DNA of 64,000 nt from Gordonia liuliyuniae (GCF_021739025.1 NZ_JAKKOT010000003.1:496001-560000), one strand, 5' to 3'; positions 53,699 to 63,439 are shown, counted from the first letter of the stretch. Notes: a model not told the origin generated them from the sequence alone. Made by a program: numbers and translations.

Positions 53699-55066
53699 TC
53701 AGAGGACGACGACGCCTTCGCCGATGCCCGCACCGCGCAGGTCGCGGTACCAGCGCTCGACCGGGTGCTCCTTGGTGAAACCGTGGCCACCGAGCAACTG
53801 GACGCCGTCGAGGCCGACCTGCAAGCCCTTGTCGATCGTCAACTTGCGGGCGAGTGCCGCCTCGCGAGCGAAGGGCAGACCCTGCTCGGCGCGCGACGCG
53901 CCGCGCAGCGTCACCAATCGCAGGCCGTCGATCTCGGTCGCCATGTTCGCGACCATGAACGCGACCGCCTGGCGGTTGGAGATCGGCTCACCGAACGCTT
54001 CGCGCTCGTTGACGTAGGGGACCACGTAGTCGAGCATCGCGGTGGCGGTGCCGACGGCCAGCGCCGACCAGCCCAGACGCGAGAGTCGGACTACGTCGCG
54101 GTATGCGTCGGCGGCCTGATCGCCCTCGACTTCGCCGAGCAGCGCGCCGGTCGGGACCGAGACGTCGTCGAGGACCAGGCGGCCCATGCCCGCCGCGCGC
54201 AGACCCATGCCCGGATCGGCCTCGACGGACAGACCCTTGGTGTCCGACTCGACGATGAAGAGCGCCGGACGGCCGTCGAGCTGCGCGCCGACGATGAACA
54301 GCTCGGAGCTGCCCGCGGCCGGGACGAAGCTCTTGACGCCGGACAGTCGGTAGCCGCTTGGCACGCGCGTCGCCTTGGTGGCCAGGGCGAAAGCGTCGAA
54401 CAGCGGCTTCGGCTCGGCGATCACGACGGCCGACGTCGGGACGTTCTCGCCCGCGTAGTCAGGCAGGTAGGTGCGCTGCTGGCTGTCGCTGCCGAAGTTG
54501 GTGAGGGTGGTCGCGACACCACTCGGTGCGAGCAGTGGAACGGCCAGACCCATGTCGCCGTAGGCCATCGCCTCGGCGACCAGTGCGTTGGTGACCACAT
54601 TGCGATCGGTCGCCGCACCGTCGAGCTCCTCGGGCACGTTGATCATGGTGATGCCGAGTTCGGCCGACCGCTTGAGGATGTCCTCGGGCGCGCTCGCGGC
54701 CGCGTCTGCGTCGTACGCCGCGGGCCGAAGGATCTCGGTGGAGAACTCCTTGACGGTCTCGGCGATCATCGACTGCTCGTCGTCGGGGTTCAGGTCGAAG
54801 TAGCCCTTGGACGAGGTCGCCGGGCGCTGCGGCTTGCCGACGCCCGAGACCTGGGTGAACGCGCGATTGGCGGCGCCGAGGGTCTTGAAGCCCGTCTTGG
54901 TGGCCTCGTAGGCGACGCGATTGATGGGCTCGCGGAGGCCGTACTTCTCGGCGACCTCGGAGCCGGTGATCGCGGTCAGTACGCGCATCGCCGTGCCGAT
55001 CGCGGTGCGCTTGTGGGGTGCGGCGCCGACGGCTGACTCGTCGCGGGGTGCGGTATTCGTGGTCAT
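53699..55066 (-). CDS. Acyl-CoA dehydrogenase (partner subunit)
   Basis: A 455-residue acyl-CoA dehydrogenase with a ~95-residue N-terminal extension before the usual domain (NPDDEQSMIAETVKEFSTEI). Domain signatures include AYGDMGLAVPLLAPSG, SGVKSFVPAAGSSELFIVG and the end LLGGHGFTKEHPVERWYRDLRG. It heads a two-gene unit and has two palindromic operator-like sequences 43-84 bp upstream of the start codon, so expression is probably controlled by a TetR-type repressor sensing an acyl-CoA. Confidence 0.9.
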   Translation of the reverse strand: MTTNTAPRDESAVGAAPHKRTAIGTAMRVLTAITGSEVAEKYGLREPINRVAYEATKTGFKTLGAANRAFTQVSGVGKPQRPATSSKGYFDLNPDDEQSMIAETVKEFSTEILRPAAYDADAAASAPEDILKRSAELGITMINVPEELDGAATDRNVVTNALVAEAMAYGDMGLAVPLLAPSGVATTLTNFGSDSQQRTYLPDYAGENVPTSAVVIAEPKPLFDAFALATKATRVPSGYRLSGVKSFVPAAGSSELFIVGAQLDGRPALFIVESDTKGLSVEADPGMGLRAAGMGRLVLDDVSVPTGALLGEVEGDQAADAYRDVVRLSRLGWSALAVGTATAMLDYVVPYVNEREAFGEPISNRQAVAFMVANMATEIDGLRLVTLRGASRAEQGLPFAREAALARKLTIDKGLQVGLDGVQLLGGHGFTKEHPVERWYRDLRGAGIGEGVVVL

Positions 55067-55108
55067 TTCCTCACCAGGTCTCTCGAGCGAATTTCAATGG
55101 GGGAGTGA

Positions 55109-55150
55109 TTCTTACTCCGTAGTAAGAACTGACCTTACTCGCCGGTAAGG
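55109..55150 (-). promoter_or_regulatory. Tandem palindromic operators of the acyl-CoA dehydrogenase operon
   Basis: TTCTTACTCCGTAGTAAGAA (55109-55128) and CCTTACTCGCCGGTAAGG (55133-55150) share the core TTACTC-N4-GTAA and have centres 23 bp apart, about two helical turns. The layout suits two cooperatively bound TetR dimers overlapping the promoter. Confidence 0.72.
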
Positions 55151-55232
55151 AGGTTGTCACCCCCGACGGGCAGCGCATCGCTCTTAGGTGCGTTTACCGC
55201 GGCCGCCTGCTGTGGTGCCCTACCGCAGGGCC

Positions 55233-55892
55233 TTACAGCTGTGTCGGAACTCCGGCCTCCAACGTGCGGAAGTCGGTGCCAGCGGGCGCCATGTCGGCGA
55301 TACGGCTGTTGTGGATCGTGACTCCTGCCGACGACTGCACTCCCTGGTGGATCGGAAACGCGACACGCGGATTCACTGCGCGCAGGTAGTCGACGGGTTC
55401 GCTGAGCTTGAGCCACGGTGCGGCGGCGGGGATGGCCAGGACGTCGATCTTCTCGAACGGAATGTAGAGAGCGTCGCCCGGATGGCAGAACGCCCCGGGT
55501 TGTTCGTCGGTGTCGAGGATGTACGAGATGTTGTCCACGACTGGAAGTTCCGGATGGATCACCGCGTGTCGGCCACCCGTCCCGCGGACCGTCACGGAGC
55601 CGACACGCACCACCTGGCCAGGTCCGATCACCGACCAGATCCCGGCGTCGCCGTGTTCATTGAGCTGTGCGGCCGTCTGCGGATCGGCGTTGCGGACCGC
55701 GTTCGGATTGGCGGCGACCAGCGCGGGAAGCCGCGCCGGATCGGCATGATCGGCGTGCTGGTGGGTCACCAGGATCGCGTCGAGGCCCGTCAACTCCTCG
55801 AATCCGGACGCGAACGTGCCCGGATCGAAGAGCACTCGGGTTCCGTCGTGTTCGGCCAGTACGCAAGAGTGCAGAAGATGGGTGAACCTCAT
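55233..55892 (-). CDS. Metallo-beta-lactamase-fold hydrolase (UlaG-like)
   Basis: A 219-residue MBL-fold protein. The metal-binding motif is LVTHQHADHAD near residues 41-51. Further ligand histidines are in GGRHAVIHP, FCHPGD and the FPIHQG close to the C-terminus, as in the L-ascorbate-6-phosphate lactonase UlaG group. Physiological substrate unknown. It lies 43 bp after hisN in the same orientation. The start MRFTHLLHSC is usual for the family. Confidence 0.87.
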   Translation of the reverse strand: MRFTHLLHSCVLAEHDGTRVLFDPGTFASGFEELTGLDAILVTHQHADHADPARLPALVAANPNAVRNADPQTAAQLNEHGDAGIWSVIGPGQVVRVGSVTVRGTGGRHAVIHPELPVVDNISYILDTDEQPGAFCHPGDALYIPFEKIDVLAIPAAAPWLKLSEPVDYLRAVNPRVAFPIHQGVQSSAGVTIHNSRIADMAPAGTDFRTLEAGVPTQL

Positions 55893-55935
55893 ACTTCCGG
55901 GACACTACTCGCTCTGTGCAGCGTCGTTCGCCGGG

Positions 55936-56766
55936 TCAGCGGTCCGACGTCAGGGCAGCGAGCACCTCGTCGTGCAGCCGTCCGTTCGACGCGACGGCGC
56001 TCCCGCCTGCCGGTCCCGGTGTCCCGTCCAACGCGGTGAACCGGCCGCCCGCTTCGCGGACTAGGATGTCGAGCGGGGCGAGGTCCCACAGCGAGACTTC
56101 GGGTTCGGCGGCCACGTCGACCGCGCCCTCGGCGACCAGACAGTAGTTGAAGAAGTCGCCGTAGCCGCGGACACGCCACACGCGGTCGGTGAGAGCGATG
56201 AAATCGTCGCGGATACCGCGGTCGGCCCACCCGGACAGGCTCGAGAAGGCCAGCGACGACGATTCGATCTCGTCGACTCCTGACACGCGGAGATGTCGCG
56301 GCTCGCCTGCGTCGTACGACGCGAATGCACCGTCCCCCGACGACGCCCACCAACGACGGTTCAGCGCCGGTGCGCTCACCACGCCGACGACGGGCACGCC
56401 GTCGACGAGCAGTGCGATCAACGTCGACCACACGGGGACGCCGCGGACGAAGTTCTTGGTGCCGTCGATCGGGTCGACCACCCACTGTCTGCCGTCCAGG
56501 ACGGCGTCGCCGCCGAACTCCTCCCCGAGCACCGCGTCGTCCGGGCGGTCGGCGTCGAGCCGGGCACGGATCAGACGCTCGCAGGCGAGGTCGGCGTCGG
56601 AGACCGGCGTCAGATCCGGTTTCGAATCGACCCGCAGATCGAGCGCGCCGAAACGGGCGGTCGTGAGTGCGTCGGCGGCGTCCGCCAGGTCCAGCGCGAG
56701 GGCGAGATCGGACGCGTACACAGAACCGTCTGGGAGGGTGGCCACGGCTGACGAGGCTACCAGCAT
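55936..56766 (-). CDS. hisN: Histidinol-phosphatase HisN (inositol-monophosphatase fold)
   Basis: A 276-residue phosphatase for the penultimate step of histidine synthesis in actinobacteria. Metal-binding motifs are [23 protein letters not shown] (near residues 94-108) and [19 protein letters not shown]. The sequence resembles actinobacterial HisN (Rv3137) more than SuhB. Start at 56766; a GTG seven codons later is possible. It is divergent from the small membrane gene at 56811. Confidence 0.87.
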   Translation of the reverse strand: MLVASSAVATLPDGSVYASDLALALDLADAADALTTARFGALDLRVDSKPDLTPVSDADLACERLIRARLDADRPDDAVLGEEFGGDAVLDGRQWVVDPIDGTKNFVRGVPVWSTLIALLVDGVPVVGVVSAPALNRRWWASSGDGAFASYDAGEPRHLRVSGVDEIESSSLAFSSLSGWADRGIRDDFIALTDRVWRVRGYGDFFNYCLVAEGAVDVAAEPEVSLWDLAPLDILVREAGGRFTALDGTPGPAGGSAVASNGRLHDEVLAALTSDR

Positions 56767-56810
56767 CGACCCGCCACGACGGGGCGTGACGACGCAGACT
56801 CGCAGGTACC

Positions 56811-57179
56811 ATGGCGGCCATGCCGAACTGGATCTCCGCGCTGTTGCTCGTGTTCCTCATCGCCACGGTGGTCTCGCTGTACATGTCGCGCCGCGGTCAG
56901 GGGTTCGGCAGTGCGAGCGCCGCACGCGGCTACGTCGAAGGCGTCATGACGGTCACGAGCGCGGTCCTCGGCGACCCCGACCGCGACGGGGCCCGCCTGT
57001 GCACCGTCGCCGGGACGATCATGGCGGCCGATTCCTCGCCCGCGGAAGTCTATGGGCGGATCGTCGTGCCTGCCGGGGCCGTCGAGCCGTACCCCGGTCT
57101 GGACCAGCCCGTCGTCTTCAAGCCGGGCAAGGAGGATTCCACCTGGCGTTTCGGCACCCTGTCGGACTCGGTAGGCTGA
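56811..57179 (+). CDS. Membrane-anchored protein ahead of prfB
   Basis: A 122-residue protein with one N-terminal helix (about residues 6-24, [19 protein letters not shown]) and an exported-looking domain rich in beta residues ([31 protein letters not shown]). No family recognised. ATG 56811 or 56820. It ends 4 bp before the prfB start codon, so the two are probably cotranscribed. Confidence 0.7.
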   Translation: MAAMPNWISALLLVFLIATVVSLYMSRRGQGFGSASAARGYVEGVMTVTSAVLGDPDRDGARLCTVAGTIMAADSSPAEVYGRIVVPAGAVEPYPGLDQPVVFKPGKEDSTWRFGTLSDSVG

Positions 57180-57183
57180 TTCA

Positions 57184-58296
57184 GTGCATCCAGAAGCCTC
57201 TGCCGACCTCGAATCCCTCGACGCAACTCTCACCACCGTCGAGAAGGTGATGGACCTCGACGAGCTTCGTCGCCGCATCGACGAGCTGGAGATGCAGGCC
57301 TCCGATCCGGGTCTGTGGAACGACCAGGACCACGCGCAGAGGGTGACGAGCGAGCTCTCGCACGCCCAGGCCGAACTGCGTCGCGTCTCCGAACTGCGGT
57401 CCCGGCTGGACGACCTGCCGGTGCTCTACGAACTCGCCGAAGCCGAGGAGGGCGACGCCGCTGCCGAAGCCGTGGCCGACGCAGACAACGAGCGAGCCGA
57501 CCTCAGGCGCGACATTGAGGCGATGGAAGTCAAAACGATGCTCGCGGGCGAGTACGACGCGCGTGAGGCCGTCGTCAACATCCGTGCCGGTGCGGGTGGC
57601 GTCGACGCCGCCGACTGGGCGCAGATGTTGATGCGCATGTACATCCGCTGGGCCGAACAGCACGACCACTCGGTGGAGGTGTACGACACGTCGTACGCCG
57701 AAGAGGCCGGACTGAAGTCGGCGACGTTCGCGGTCAAGGCGCCCTACATGTACGGCACCCTGTCGGTGGAGCAGGGCACGCACCGACTCGTTCGCATCAG
57801 CCCGTTCGACAACCAGGGCAGGCGTCAGACGTCGTTCGCCGAAGTGGAGATCCTGCCCGTCGTCGAGACCACCGACCACATCGACATCGACGAGAACGAT
57901 CTGCGCGTCGACGTCTACCGGTCGTCCGGGCCCGGCGGCCAGTCGGTCAACACCACCGACTCGGCGGTCCGTCTGACGCACGTGCCGACCGGTATCGTCG
58001 TCACCTGCCAGAACGAGAAGAGTCAACTGCAGAACAAGGCGGCCGCGATGCGCGTCCTGCAGGCCAAACTCCTCGAACGCAAACGCCAGGAGGAGCGCGC
58101 CCAGATGGATGCGCTCAAGAGCGACACGGGCGCCAGCTGGGGCAACCAGATGCGCTCGTACGTGCTGCACCCGTACCAGATGGTCAAAGACCTGCGGACC
58201 AACGTCGAGAGCAACAACCCGAGCAACGTGCTCGACGGCGACCTCGATCAGTTCATCGAAGCGGGCATCCGCTGGCGGATGGACGAGGACTCGTAG
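57184..58296 (+). CDS. prfB: Peptide chain release factor 2
   Basis: A 370-residue class I release factor reading UGA and UAA. The catalytic GGQ loop is [21 protein letters not shown] near residue 245. The stop-codon tripeptide is in [15 protein letters not shown] (SPF motif of RF2). There is one uninterrupted frame from GTG 57184; the programmed +1 frameshift of E. coli prfB is not present. It starts the conserved prfB-mscS-ftsE-ftsX-smpB block. Confidence 0.96.
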   Translation: MHPEASADLESLDATLTTVEKVMDLDELRRRIDELEMQASDPGLWNDQDHAQRVTSELSHAQAELRRVSELRSRLDDLPVLYELAEAEEGDAAAEAVADADNERADLRRDIEAMEVKTMLAGEYDAREAVVNIRAGAGGVDAADWAQMLMRMYIRWAEQHDHSVEVYDTSYAEEAGLKSATFAVKAPYMYGTLSVEQGTHRLVRISPFDNQGRRQTSFAEVEILPVVETTDHIDIDENDLRVDVYRSSGPGGQSVNTTDSAVRLTHVPTGIVVTCQNEKSQLQNKAAAMRVLQAKLLERKRQEERAQMDALKSDTGASWGNQMRSYVLHPYQMVKDLRTNVESNNPSNVLDGDLDQFIEAGIRWRMDEDS

Positions 58297-58306
58297 TCGG
58301 CCCGCG

Positions 58307-59245
58307 ATGACATACCTCGTCGACGAATTCGGGCTGCCCTCGTGGCTGCGCTCCATCGAACGCTGGCTGGCCGTCGACTTCGTCCAGATGCTGGTGTGGG
58401 TCATCGGCGCCATCCTGATCGCCCGCTTCATCCGCTGGGTCGCCGGTCGGTACTCGCAGCGCGCGGTGGCACGGTTCGAACTCAGCGAAGACATCGTCCA
58501 ATCCGAGGACCTCAAGCACCGGCGCGCCCTGGTCGACGTGGTCGCGTGGACGTTGATCGCCGTCGTCGTGATCGTCGTCGGCCTCAAGATCCTGGCGGTG
58601 TGGGTCCCGACGTCGAGCCTCGTCGGTCTGAGCGCCGTGCTCGGCGCGGCTCTCGGTTTCGGCGCGCAGCGGGTCGTGCAGGATGTGCTCGCCGGCTTCT
58701 TCATCATCGCCGAGCATCAGTACGGCTACGGCGACGTCGTGAATCTCGCGGTGACCGGCGGCCTGGAGGCCGAAGGCACCGTCGAAGATGTGACGTTGCG
58801 CGTCACCCGGCTGCGGAACTCCGACGGTGAGCTGATCACCGTGCCCAACGGGCAGATGATCAAGGCGACCAACCTGTCCAAGGACTGGGCACGCGCCGTC
58901 GTCGACGTCCCCGTTCCGCTCGACGCGGACATCAACGTCGTCAACGCGACGCTCCGCGAAGTGGGGCAGGAGTTCTACGAGAAGCCGCGGTGGCATCGGC
59001 TGCTGCTCGACGCGCCGCAGCCGCTGGGGGTGACGAACCTCGAACTCGATTCGGCGACGGTGCGCATGGTGGCCAGAACGCTTCCGGGTCAGCAGTTCGA
59101 CATCGGTCGTGCGTTGCGGTCGGAGATCATCTTCGCGCTCGCCCGCCACGGCGTCACCGTCTCGAAGGCGGTCCGCAACCAGACGGTCGCGCAGACAGCT
59201 GCCGATGCGACGCCGGACGAGGCCCGCGACGGGGGTGACGAATGA
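58307..59245 (+). CDS. Small-conductance mechanosensitive channel (MscS family)
   Basis: A 312-residue MscS-type channel. Three helices: about residues 23-42, 72-96 and the pore helix region LSAVLGAALGFGAQRVVQDVLAGFFII near 103-130. A soluble beta domain follows (GTVEDVTLRVTRLRNSDGELITVPNGQ). It would release solutes on osmotic downshock. It starts 10 bp after prfB and overlaps the next gene by ATGA. Confidence 0.88.
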   Translation: MTYLVDEFGLPSWLRSIERWLAVDFVQMLVWVIGAILIARFIRWVAGRYSQRAVARFELSEDIVQSEDLKHRRALVDVVAWTLIAVVVIVVGLKILAVWVPTSSLVGLSAVLGAALGFGAQRVVQDVLAGFFIIAEHQYGYGDVVNLAVTGGLEAEGTVEDVTLRVTRLRNSDGELITVPNGQMIKATNLSKDWARAVVDVPVPLDADINVVNATLREVGQEFYEKPRWHRLLLDAPQPLGVTNLELDSATVRMVARTLPGQQFDIGRALRSEIIFALARHGVTVSKAVRNQTVAQTAADATPDEARDGGDE

Positions 59246-59673
59246 CCGACGGGCAGCAGCAGACGCGCGTGGAGCGGCTGAAGCACGTCTATCACACTCG
59301 GGTGCGCACGACGACGGTCGTGTTGATCGTGCTGTGGTTCGCGCTGTTGGCGCTGTACGGCTTCACGTCGCATCACTATCCGCCCAAGGACGCGGTGAAA
59401 CCGACTCGGACCACCGAGCAGCCCGTGGACACGCAGGCCCCGGTCACCGAGCCGTCGGAGACGACCTCCCGGACGCCGAGCACCAGCGTCGAGTCGACGA
59501 CGGAGTCGACCCCCGAGCCGACCGACGGCACCGAGCAGACGACGGGGCAGACGCAGTCGACGACGCCGTTGCCGCCGCGGCGGACCGCACCGCTGCCGAC
59601 GCAGCTCATGCCGGAGCTCGACGCACCGGACGAGAGCACCGACACGACTCCGGGCAGCGGCGACGGTCGGTGA
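59242..59673 (+). CDS. Thr/Pro-rich membrane-anchored protein (Rv3103c-like)
   Basis: A 143-residue protein with a basic N-terminus, one helix (about residues 24-42, TTTVVLIVLWFALLALYGF) and a ~95-residue extracellular tail dominated by Thr, Pro, Ser and Glu. Low-complexity tails of this type in mycolic-acid bacteria may be glycosylated. Position just ahead of ftsE matches the proline-rich Rv3103c. Start overlaps the channel gene stop. Confidence 0.75.
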   Translation: MTDGQQQTRVERLKHVYHTRVRTTTVVLIVLWFALLALYGFTSHHYPPKDAVKPTRTTEQPVDTQAPVTEPSETTSRTPSTSVESTTESTPEPTDGTEQTTGQTQSTTPLPPRRTAPLPTQLMPELDAPDESTDTTPGSGDGR

Positions 59674-59700
59674 CCGCATCGATCAGTACACTTGGTCACC

Positions 59701-60387
59701 GTGATCAAGCTGTCGAACGTGACGATGCAATACGCGAAGTCGAGCAGGCCCGCCTTGTCGGACCTGTCTTTTGAGATCGACAAGGGCGAGTTCGCGTTCC
59801 TGATCGGGCCGTCGGGGTCGGGGAAGTCGACGTTCTTCCGGTTGCTCCTCAAAGAGGACAAGCCGACGTCCGGCGAGATCGAGGTCGGCGACTTCCACGT
59901 GAACACGCTTCGCAACCGCGATGTGCCGAAACTGCGGCAGTCCATCGGCTGCGTGTTCCAGGACTTCCGGTTGCTGCAGCAGAAGACTGTCGCCGACAAT
60001 GTGGCGTTCGCTCTCGAAGTGATCGGCAAACCGTCGTCGACGATCCGCGACGCGGTGCCGGAGACCCTGGAGTACGTCGGCCTGTCAGGCAAGGCCGACC
60101 GGATGCCGTTCGAGCTGTCCGGCGGTGAGATGCAGCGAGTCGCCATCGCGCGCGCCATCGTCAACCGTCCGCAGTTGCTGTTGGCCGACGAGCCGACCGG
60201 CAACCTCGACCCCGAGACGAGCGAGGGCATCGTCGAAGTGCTCGACCGGGTCAACCGTCGCGGCACGACCGTGGTGATGGCGACGCACGACCGCCACATC
60301 GTCGACGCGATGCGACGTCGAGTCCTCGAGTTCGACAACGGCAAGCTCGTCCGCAACGACCAATACGGCGTGTACGGCATCGGCTGA
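59701..60387 (+). CDS. ftsE: Cell-division ATPase FtsE
   Basis: A 228-residue ABC ATPase. Walker [12 protein letters not shown], signature [14 protein letters not shown], and Walker [15 protein letters not shown] are intact. With FtsX it forms a divisome complex that activates a peptidoglycan hydrolase (RipC in mycobacteria). The GTG at 59701 gives the M. tuberculosis-like N-terminus; TTG 59692 is three codons upstream. ftsX follows after 35 bp. Confidence 0.95.
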   Translation: MIKLSNVTMQYAKSSRPALSDLSFEIDKGEFAFLIGPSGSGKSTFFRLLLKEDKPTSGEIEVGDFHVNTLRNRDVPKLRQSIGCVFQDFRLLQQKTVADNVAFALEVIGKPSSTIRDAVPETLEYVGLSGKADRMPFELSGGEMQRVAIARAIVNRPQLLLADEPTGNLDPETSEGIVEVLDRVNRRGTTVVMATHDRHIVDAMRRRVLEFDNGKLVRNDQYGVYGIG

Positions 60388-60422
60388 CCGACGACTTCGC
60401 AGACTACGAGAGGCGAGCACGC

Positions 60423-61328
60423 ATGCGCGCGAATTTCATCATCGGCGAAGTCCTCAACGGATTCCGTCGCAACATCACCATGACGGTCGCCATGATCCTG
60501 ACGACCGCCATCACGCTCGGCATCCTCGGCGGCGGCATGCTGGTGATCCAGATGGCCGACAAGAGCCAGAAGATCTTCCTCGACCGCGTCGAGATGCAGT
60601 TCTTCATCAACGACGAGGTGACCGAGCGGGACCCGAACTGCTTGGAAGCGCCGTGCACGACGCTCCGGAACGATCTGGAGGCCGAGCCGGGGGTCGGGTC
60701 GGTGACCTTCATCAGCCAGGATCAGGCGTTCCGCACCGCGAAGGCGGCGTGGGAGAAGGATTCACCCGAGCTCGCCGACTTCATCCGCAAGGAGGCGTAC
60801 CAGGGTGCGCTCCGCGTCCGCATGGACGATCCGGACCGGTTCGGCGCGGTCCTCGACAAGTTCTCGAAATCTCAGGGCGTCGACGGCGTCCTCGACCAGC
60901 GGGACCTGGTGAAACGCATCTTCAGTGTGCTCGACGGCGCGCGCAACGCGGCGTTCGCCATCGCGGCCGTCCTGGCGGTGGCGGCCATCCTGCTGATCGT
61001 CAACACCGTGCAGATAGCCGCCTATACGAGACGGACGGAGGTGTCGATCATGCGTCTGGTCGGCGCCACCCGCTGGTACACGCAGCTGCCGTTCCTGCTG
61101 GAGGCGGTGATCGCCGCCGTCATCGGCGCGGTGCTTGCGATCGGCGGCCTGTTTCTGGGCAAGATATTCTTCTTCGACAAAGCGCTCGAAGACCTCTACG
61201 GTGTGAACATCCTGGCGCGCATCACGAACGCGGACGTGTGGTTCGTGTCCCCGTGGCTGGTGTTGGCCGGCATCGTCTTGGCCGGCATCACCTCGTACGG
61301 AACGTTGCGCGTCTACGTCCGTGAATAA
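60423..61328 (+). CDS. ftsX: Cell-division membrane protein FtsX
   Basis: A 301-residue four-helix protein. Helix 1 (about 22-44) is followed by an exported loop of ~130 residues with Cys-x5-Cys (NCLEAPC) that contacts the hydrolase partner. Three more helices span about 178-200, 224-247 and 277-295. The short coupling region RRTEVSIMRLVGAT is the family's FtsE-contact segment. It pairs with ftsE. Confidence 0.94.
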   Translation: MRANFIIGEVLNGFRRNITMTVAMILTTAITLGILGGGMLVIQMADKSQKIFLDRVEMQFFINDEVTERDPNCLEAPCTTLRNDLEAEPGVGSVTFISQDQAFRTAKAAWEKDSPELADFIRKEAYQGALRVRMDDPDRFGAVLDKFSKSQGVDGVLDQRDLVKRIFSVLDGARNAAFAIAAVLAVAAILLIVNTVQIAAYTRRTEVSIMRLVGATRWYTQLPFLLEAVIAAVIGAVLAIGGLFLGKIFFFDKALEDLYGVNILARITNADVWFVSPWLVLAGIVLAGITSYGTLRVYVRE

Positions 61329-61391
61329 CACGGGCAGTGGTGAACCGGTCCGACCGTAGGACCACCCCGACTACACCTGGAGGAGCGCAAC

Positions 61392-61865
61392 GTGCCCAGA
61401 GAAAAGGGCAAGTCGGTGATCGCCAGCAACCGCAAAGCCCGGCACAACTACACCATCCTCGAGACGTTCGAGGCCGGCATGGTGCTGCAGGGCACCGAGG
61501 TCAAGGCCCTCCGCGAAGGCAAGGCGTCGCTCGTCGACGCATTCGCCACGATCGACGACGGCGAGGTGTGGCTCAACGCGGTGCACATCGCCGAGTACGG
61601 CAGCGGGACGTGGACCAACCACGCGCCGCGTCGCAAACGCAAGTTGCTGATGCACCGCCGCGAGATCGACAACCTGATCGGCAAGATCCGCGACGGCAAC
61701 CTGACGTTGGTCCCGTTGCAGATGTACTTCTCCGACGGACATGCGAAGGTCGAGTTGGCGTTGGCTCGCGGTAAACAGGCCCATGACAAGCGGCGCGACA
61801 TCGCCGAACGGACTGCCAAACGAGAGGTCGAGCGCATCGTCGGCCGTCGCGTGAAAGGCATGTGA
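61392..61865 (+). CDS. smpB: tmRNA-binding protein SmpB
   Basis: A 157-residue SsrA-binding protein for trans-translation. Family segments: [40 protein letters not shown], and a basic C-terminal helix ([24 protein letters not shown]) that enters the empty mRNA channel. A GGAGGAG ribosome-binding site precedes the GTG at 61392. Its RNA partner ssrA lies 0.9 kb downstream, and its stop overlaps the start of a lipoprotein gene (GTGA). Confidence 0.96.
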   Translation: MPREKGKSVIASNRKARHNYTILETFEAGMVLQGTEVKALREGKASLVDAFATIDDGEVWLNAVHIAEYGSGTWTNHAPRRKRKLLMHRREIDNLIGKIRDGNLTLVPLQMYFSDGHAKVELALARGKQAHDKRRDIAERTAKREVERIVGRRVKGM

Positions 61866-62632
61866 GACCCGCCGTGACAGTGCGGGCGCGGTGCTTGGCA
61901 GTGCTGGCCGTCGTTGCGTGCGGACTGTCGGCGTCCGCGTGCGGCGCCGACCCCCGGCCCGCCGAAGAACCGACGCCGGTGCTCGGATGGGTCGTCGGCG
62001 ACGGGTGCGCGACGCCGCCCGATCGGGTGCGCGCCGACGGCGACGGTATCGTCGCTCGCGGTCTCGCGGACGCCGGATACCGCTCGTTGTATGTGGTCTG
62101 CGACGCCGCGCAGGCGCCCGCCGCTCTCGATGATTCCGCGCTTCACGCTCGTCTCGACGAGCAGGGTCTGCGACTCTCGGTGATTCCGTCCAACGACGCC
62201 GACGTGAGCGCCGCGATGCGGGCCGACATCCCGTTGCCCGCGCTGCGCACCGCGATCACCCGGCATGTGATGGCGGCGCAACCGTTGGTGTTCAGCGGGG
62301 AGGCCGCTCTGCTCGACGACGCGCACATCGCGACCGTCGCTAACCGCGACGTGCTGGCGATCGGCCGCGACAGCAGGCGGACTGCGGGCGCGCCCATCAA
62401 CGGCGACGACGAGCGGTTCTCGCGGGCCATCGGCTCGCAGGGGCTCATCGTGTCGTTGACCAACGGGGAGTCGGCGGCGCGCGACATGTCGTTCGATCTC
62501 GACGAGGTGAACCTCGCGGGCGACGTCGTCGCCGCGACAGACGTATGGACCGGTCGTCGGGTGCACGCGTCCGGCGGCACGATCACGGTGCCGGTGGCGT
62601 CCACCGATAGCGCGCTGCTGCGCATCGGCTGA
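61862..62632 (+). CDS. Lipoprotein with reduced GH27 alpha-galactosidase-like architecture
   Basis: A 256-residue exported protein with lipobox LSASAC (Cys27). Several blocks echo GH27 enzymes in order: LGWVVGDGC and [19 protein letters not shown] recall the first barrel strands; [21 protein letters not shown] and [18 protein letters not shown] recall the segment before the last helix; [18 protein letters not shown] and [10 protein letters not shown] recall the C-terminal beta-sandwich. The middle with the catalytic Asp-containing strands is missing (family ~400 residues), so enzyme activity is doubtful. It is translationally coupled to smpB. Confidence 0.65.
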   Translation: MRPAVTVRARCLAVLAVVACGLSASACGADPRPAEEPTPVLGWVVGDGCATPPDRVRADGDGIVARGLADAGYRSLYVVCDAAQAPAALDDSALHARLDEQGLRLSVIPSNDADVSAAMRADIPLPALRTAITRHVMAAQPLVFSGEAALLDDAHIATVANRDVLAIGRDSRRTAGAPINGDDERFSRAIGSQGLIVSLTNGESAARDMSFDLDEVNLAGDVVAATDVWTGRRVHASGGTITVPVASTDSALLRIG

Positions 62633-62663
62633 CCGAATCGATGGGTCTTCGGTGATACCGGGA

Positions 62664-62691
62664 TGAAAGTGTCGGTCGGGTTCGTTATGAT
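62664..62691 (+). promoter_or_regulatory. ssrA promoter
   Basis: TATGAT (62686-62691) is a strong -10 hexamer; TGAAAG (62664-62669) at 16-base spacing is a fair -35. The predicted start is near 62698, at the first base of a tandem repeat. Confidence 0.7.
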
Positions 62692-62697
62692 GGGGTG

Positions 62698-62745
62698 TCC
62701 GCTGGAAACAGGGGACACCACTCCGCTGGAAACAGGGGAGACCAC
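62698..62745 (+). repeat. Tandem 24-bp repeat in the tmRNA precursor leader
   Basis: Two units beginning TCCGCTGGAAACAGGGGA differ at one base (C or G at position 19). They fill the space between the predicted transcription start and the mature tmRNA 5' end at 62749, so they would form the leader removed by RNase P. Confidence 0.9.
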
Positions 62746-62748
62746 CTC

Positions 62749-63118
62749 GGGGCCGATCGGTTTCGACTACGTGCATCGAGGTGGGGGAAGCGTGTCGGTG
62801 CAGGCTGGAGACCACCGTAAGCGTCGCAGCAAACAATTAAGCGCCGATTCCAATCAGCGCGACTACGCACTCGCTGCCTGATCAGCGAGGCTAGTCTGTC
62901 GGCCCGGTTCTAAGTTCCCGGAACCGGATGCCGGCATCAGCTAGGGGACTCACTGTCGGCGTCGGTCGCGGACGACGGCAGGACATCAAACAGCGACTGG
63001 GATCGTCATCCCGGCTTGTTCGTGAGACCGGGAGATCCAAGTAGAGACATAGCGGACTGCACACGGAGAAGCCCCACCGAAGTGACGGAGGACCCGGGTT
63101 CAATTCCCGGCGGCTCCA
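62749..63118 (+). ncRNA. ssrA: Transfer-messenger RNA (tmRNA)
   Basis: The acceptor stem GGGGCCG (62749-62755) pairs with CGGCTCC (63111-63117), one G-T pair included; A63118 is the discriminator, and CCA is not encoded. The T-arm GACCCGGGTTCAATTCCCGGC lies at the 3' end. The tag reading frame, ADSNQRDYALAA then TGA (62843-62881), differs from the M. tuberculosis tag only at His/Asn. Pseudoknot arms follow the tag. Together with SmpB it frees stalled ribosomes and marks nascent chains for ClpXP. Confidence 0.97.
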
Positions 63119-63123
63119 CCCCG

Positions 63124-63158
63124 GCCTCCCACCTGTTAGCGCAGGTGGGAGGCTTTTT
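63124..63158 (+). terminator. ssrA terminator
   Basis: GCCTCCCACCTG (63124-63135) and CAGGTGGGAGGC (63142-63153) with TTTTT directly after: a textbook intrinsic terminator. Confidence 0.96.
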
Positions 63159-63439
63159 CGTTGGTTGTACTGGACGACCGTGGACGGGCGTCGCGTCACG
63201 TGCCGCCGACCGCGCGACCACGACGGGCCGCACGACCACGACGGGCACACGTGGAAGTCGGCGTGACCATAGACGTGCAGACGTCTGCAGTTGAGGTATG
63301 ACGAACACAACCCCAGTCGCCATTGGAACCACAATCGTTCACGCCGGACGCCCCGAGGCCCCCGGCAAGCCCCGGTTGGGTGCCTACCTCACGTCTCGCG
63401 TCACCACGCCTTCCTGGCGGCGTCGACAGATCGACCAAC

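Noticed and set aside
57184..57300. Programmed +1 frameshift at the start of prfB
   Set aside because: The frame runs from GTG without an internal UGA or CUU-UGA slippery site.
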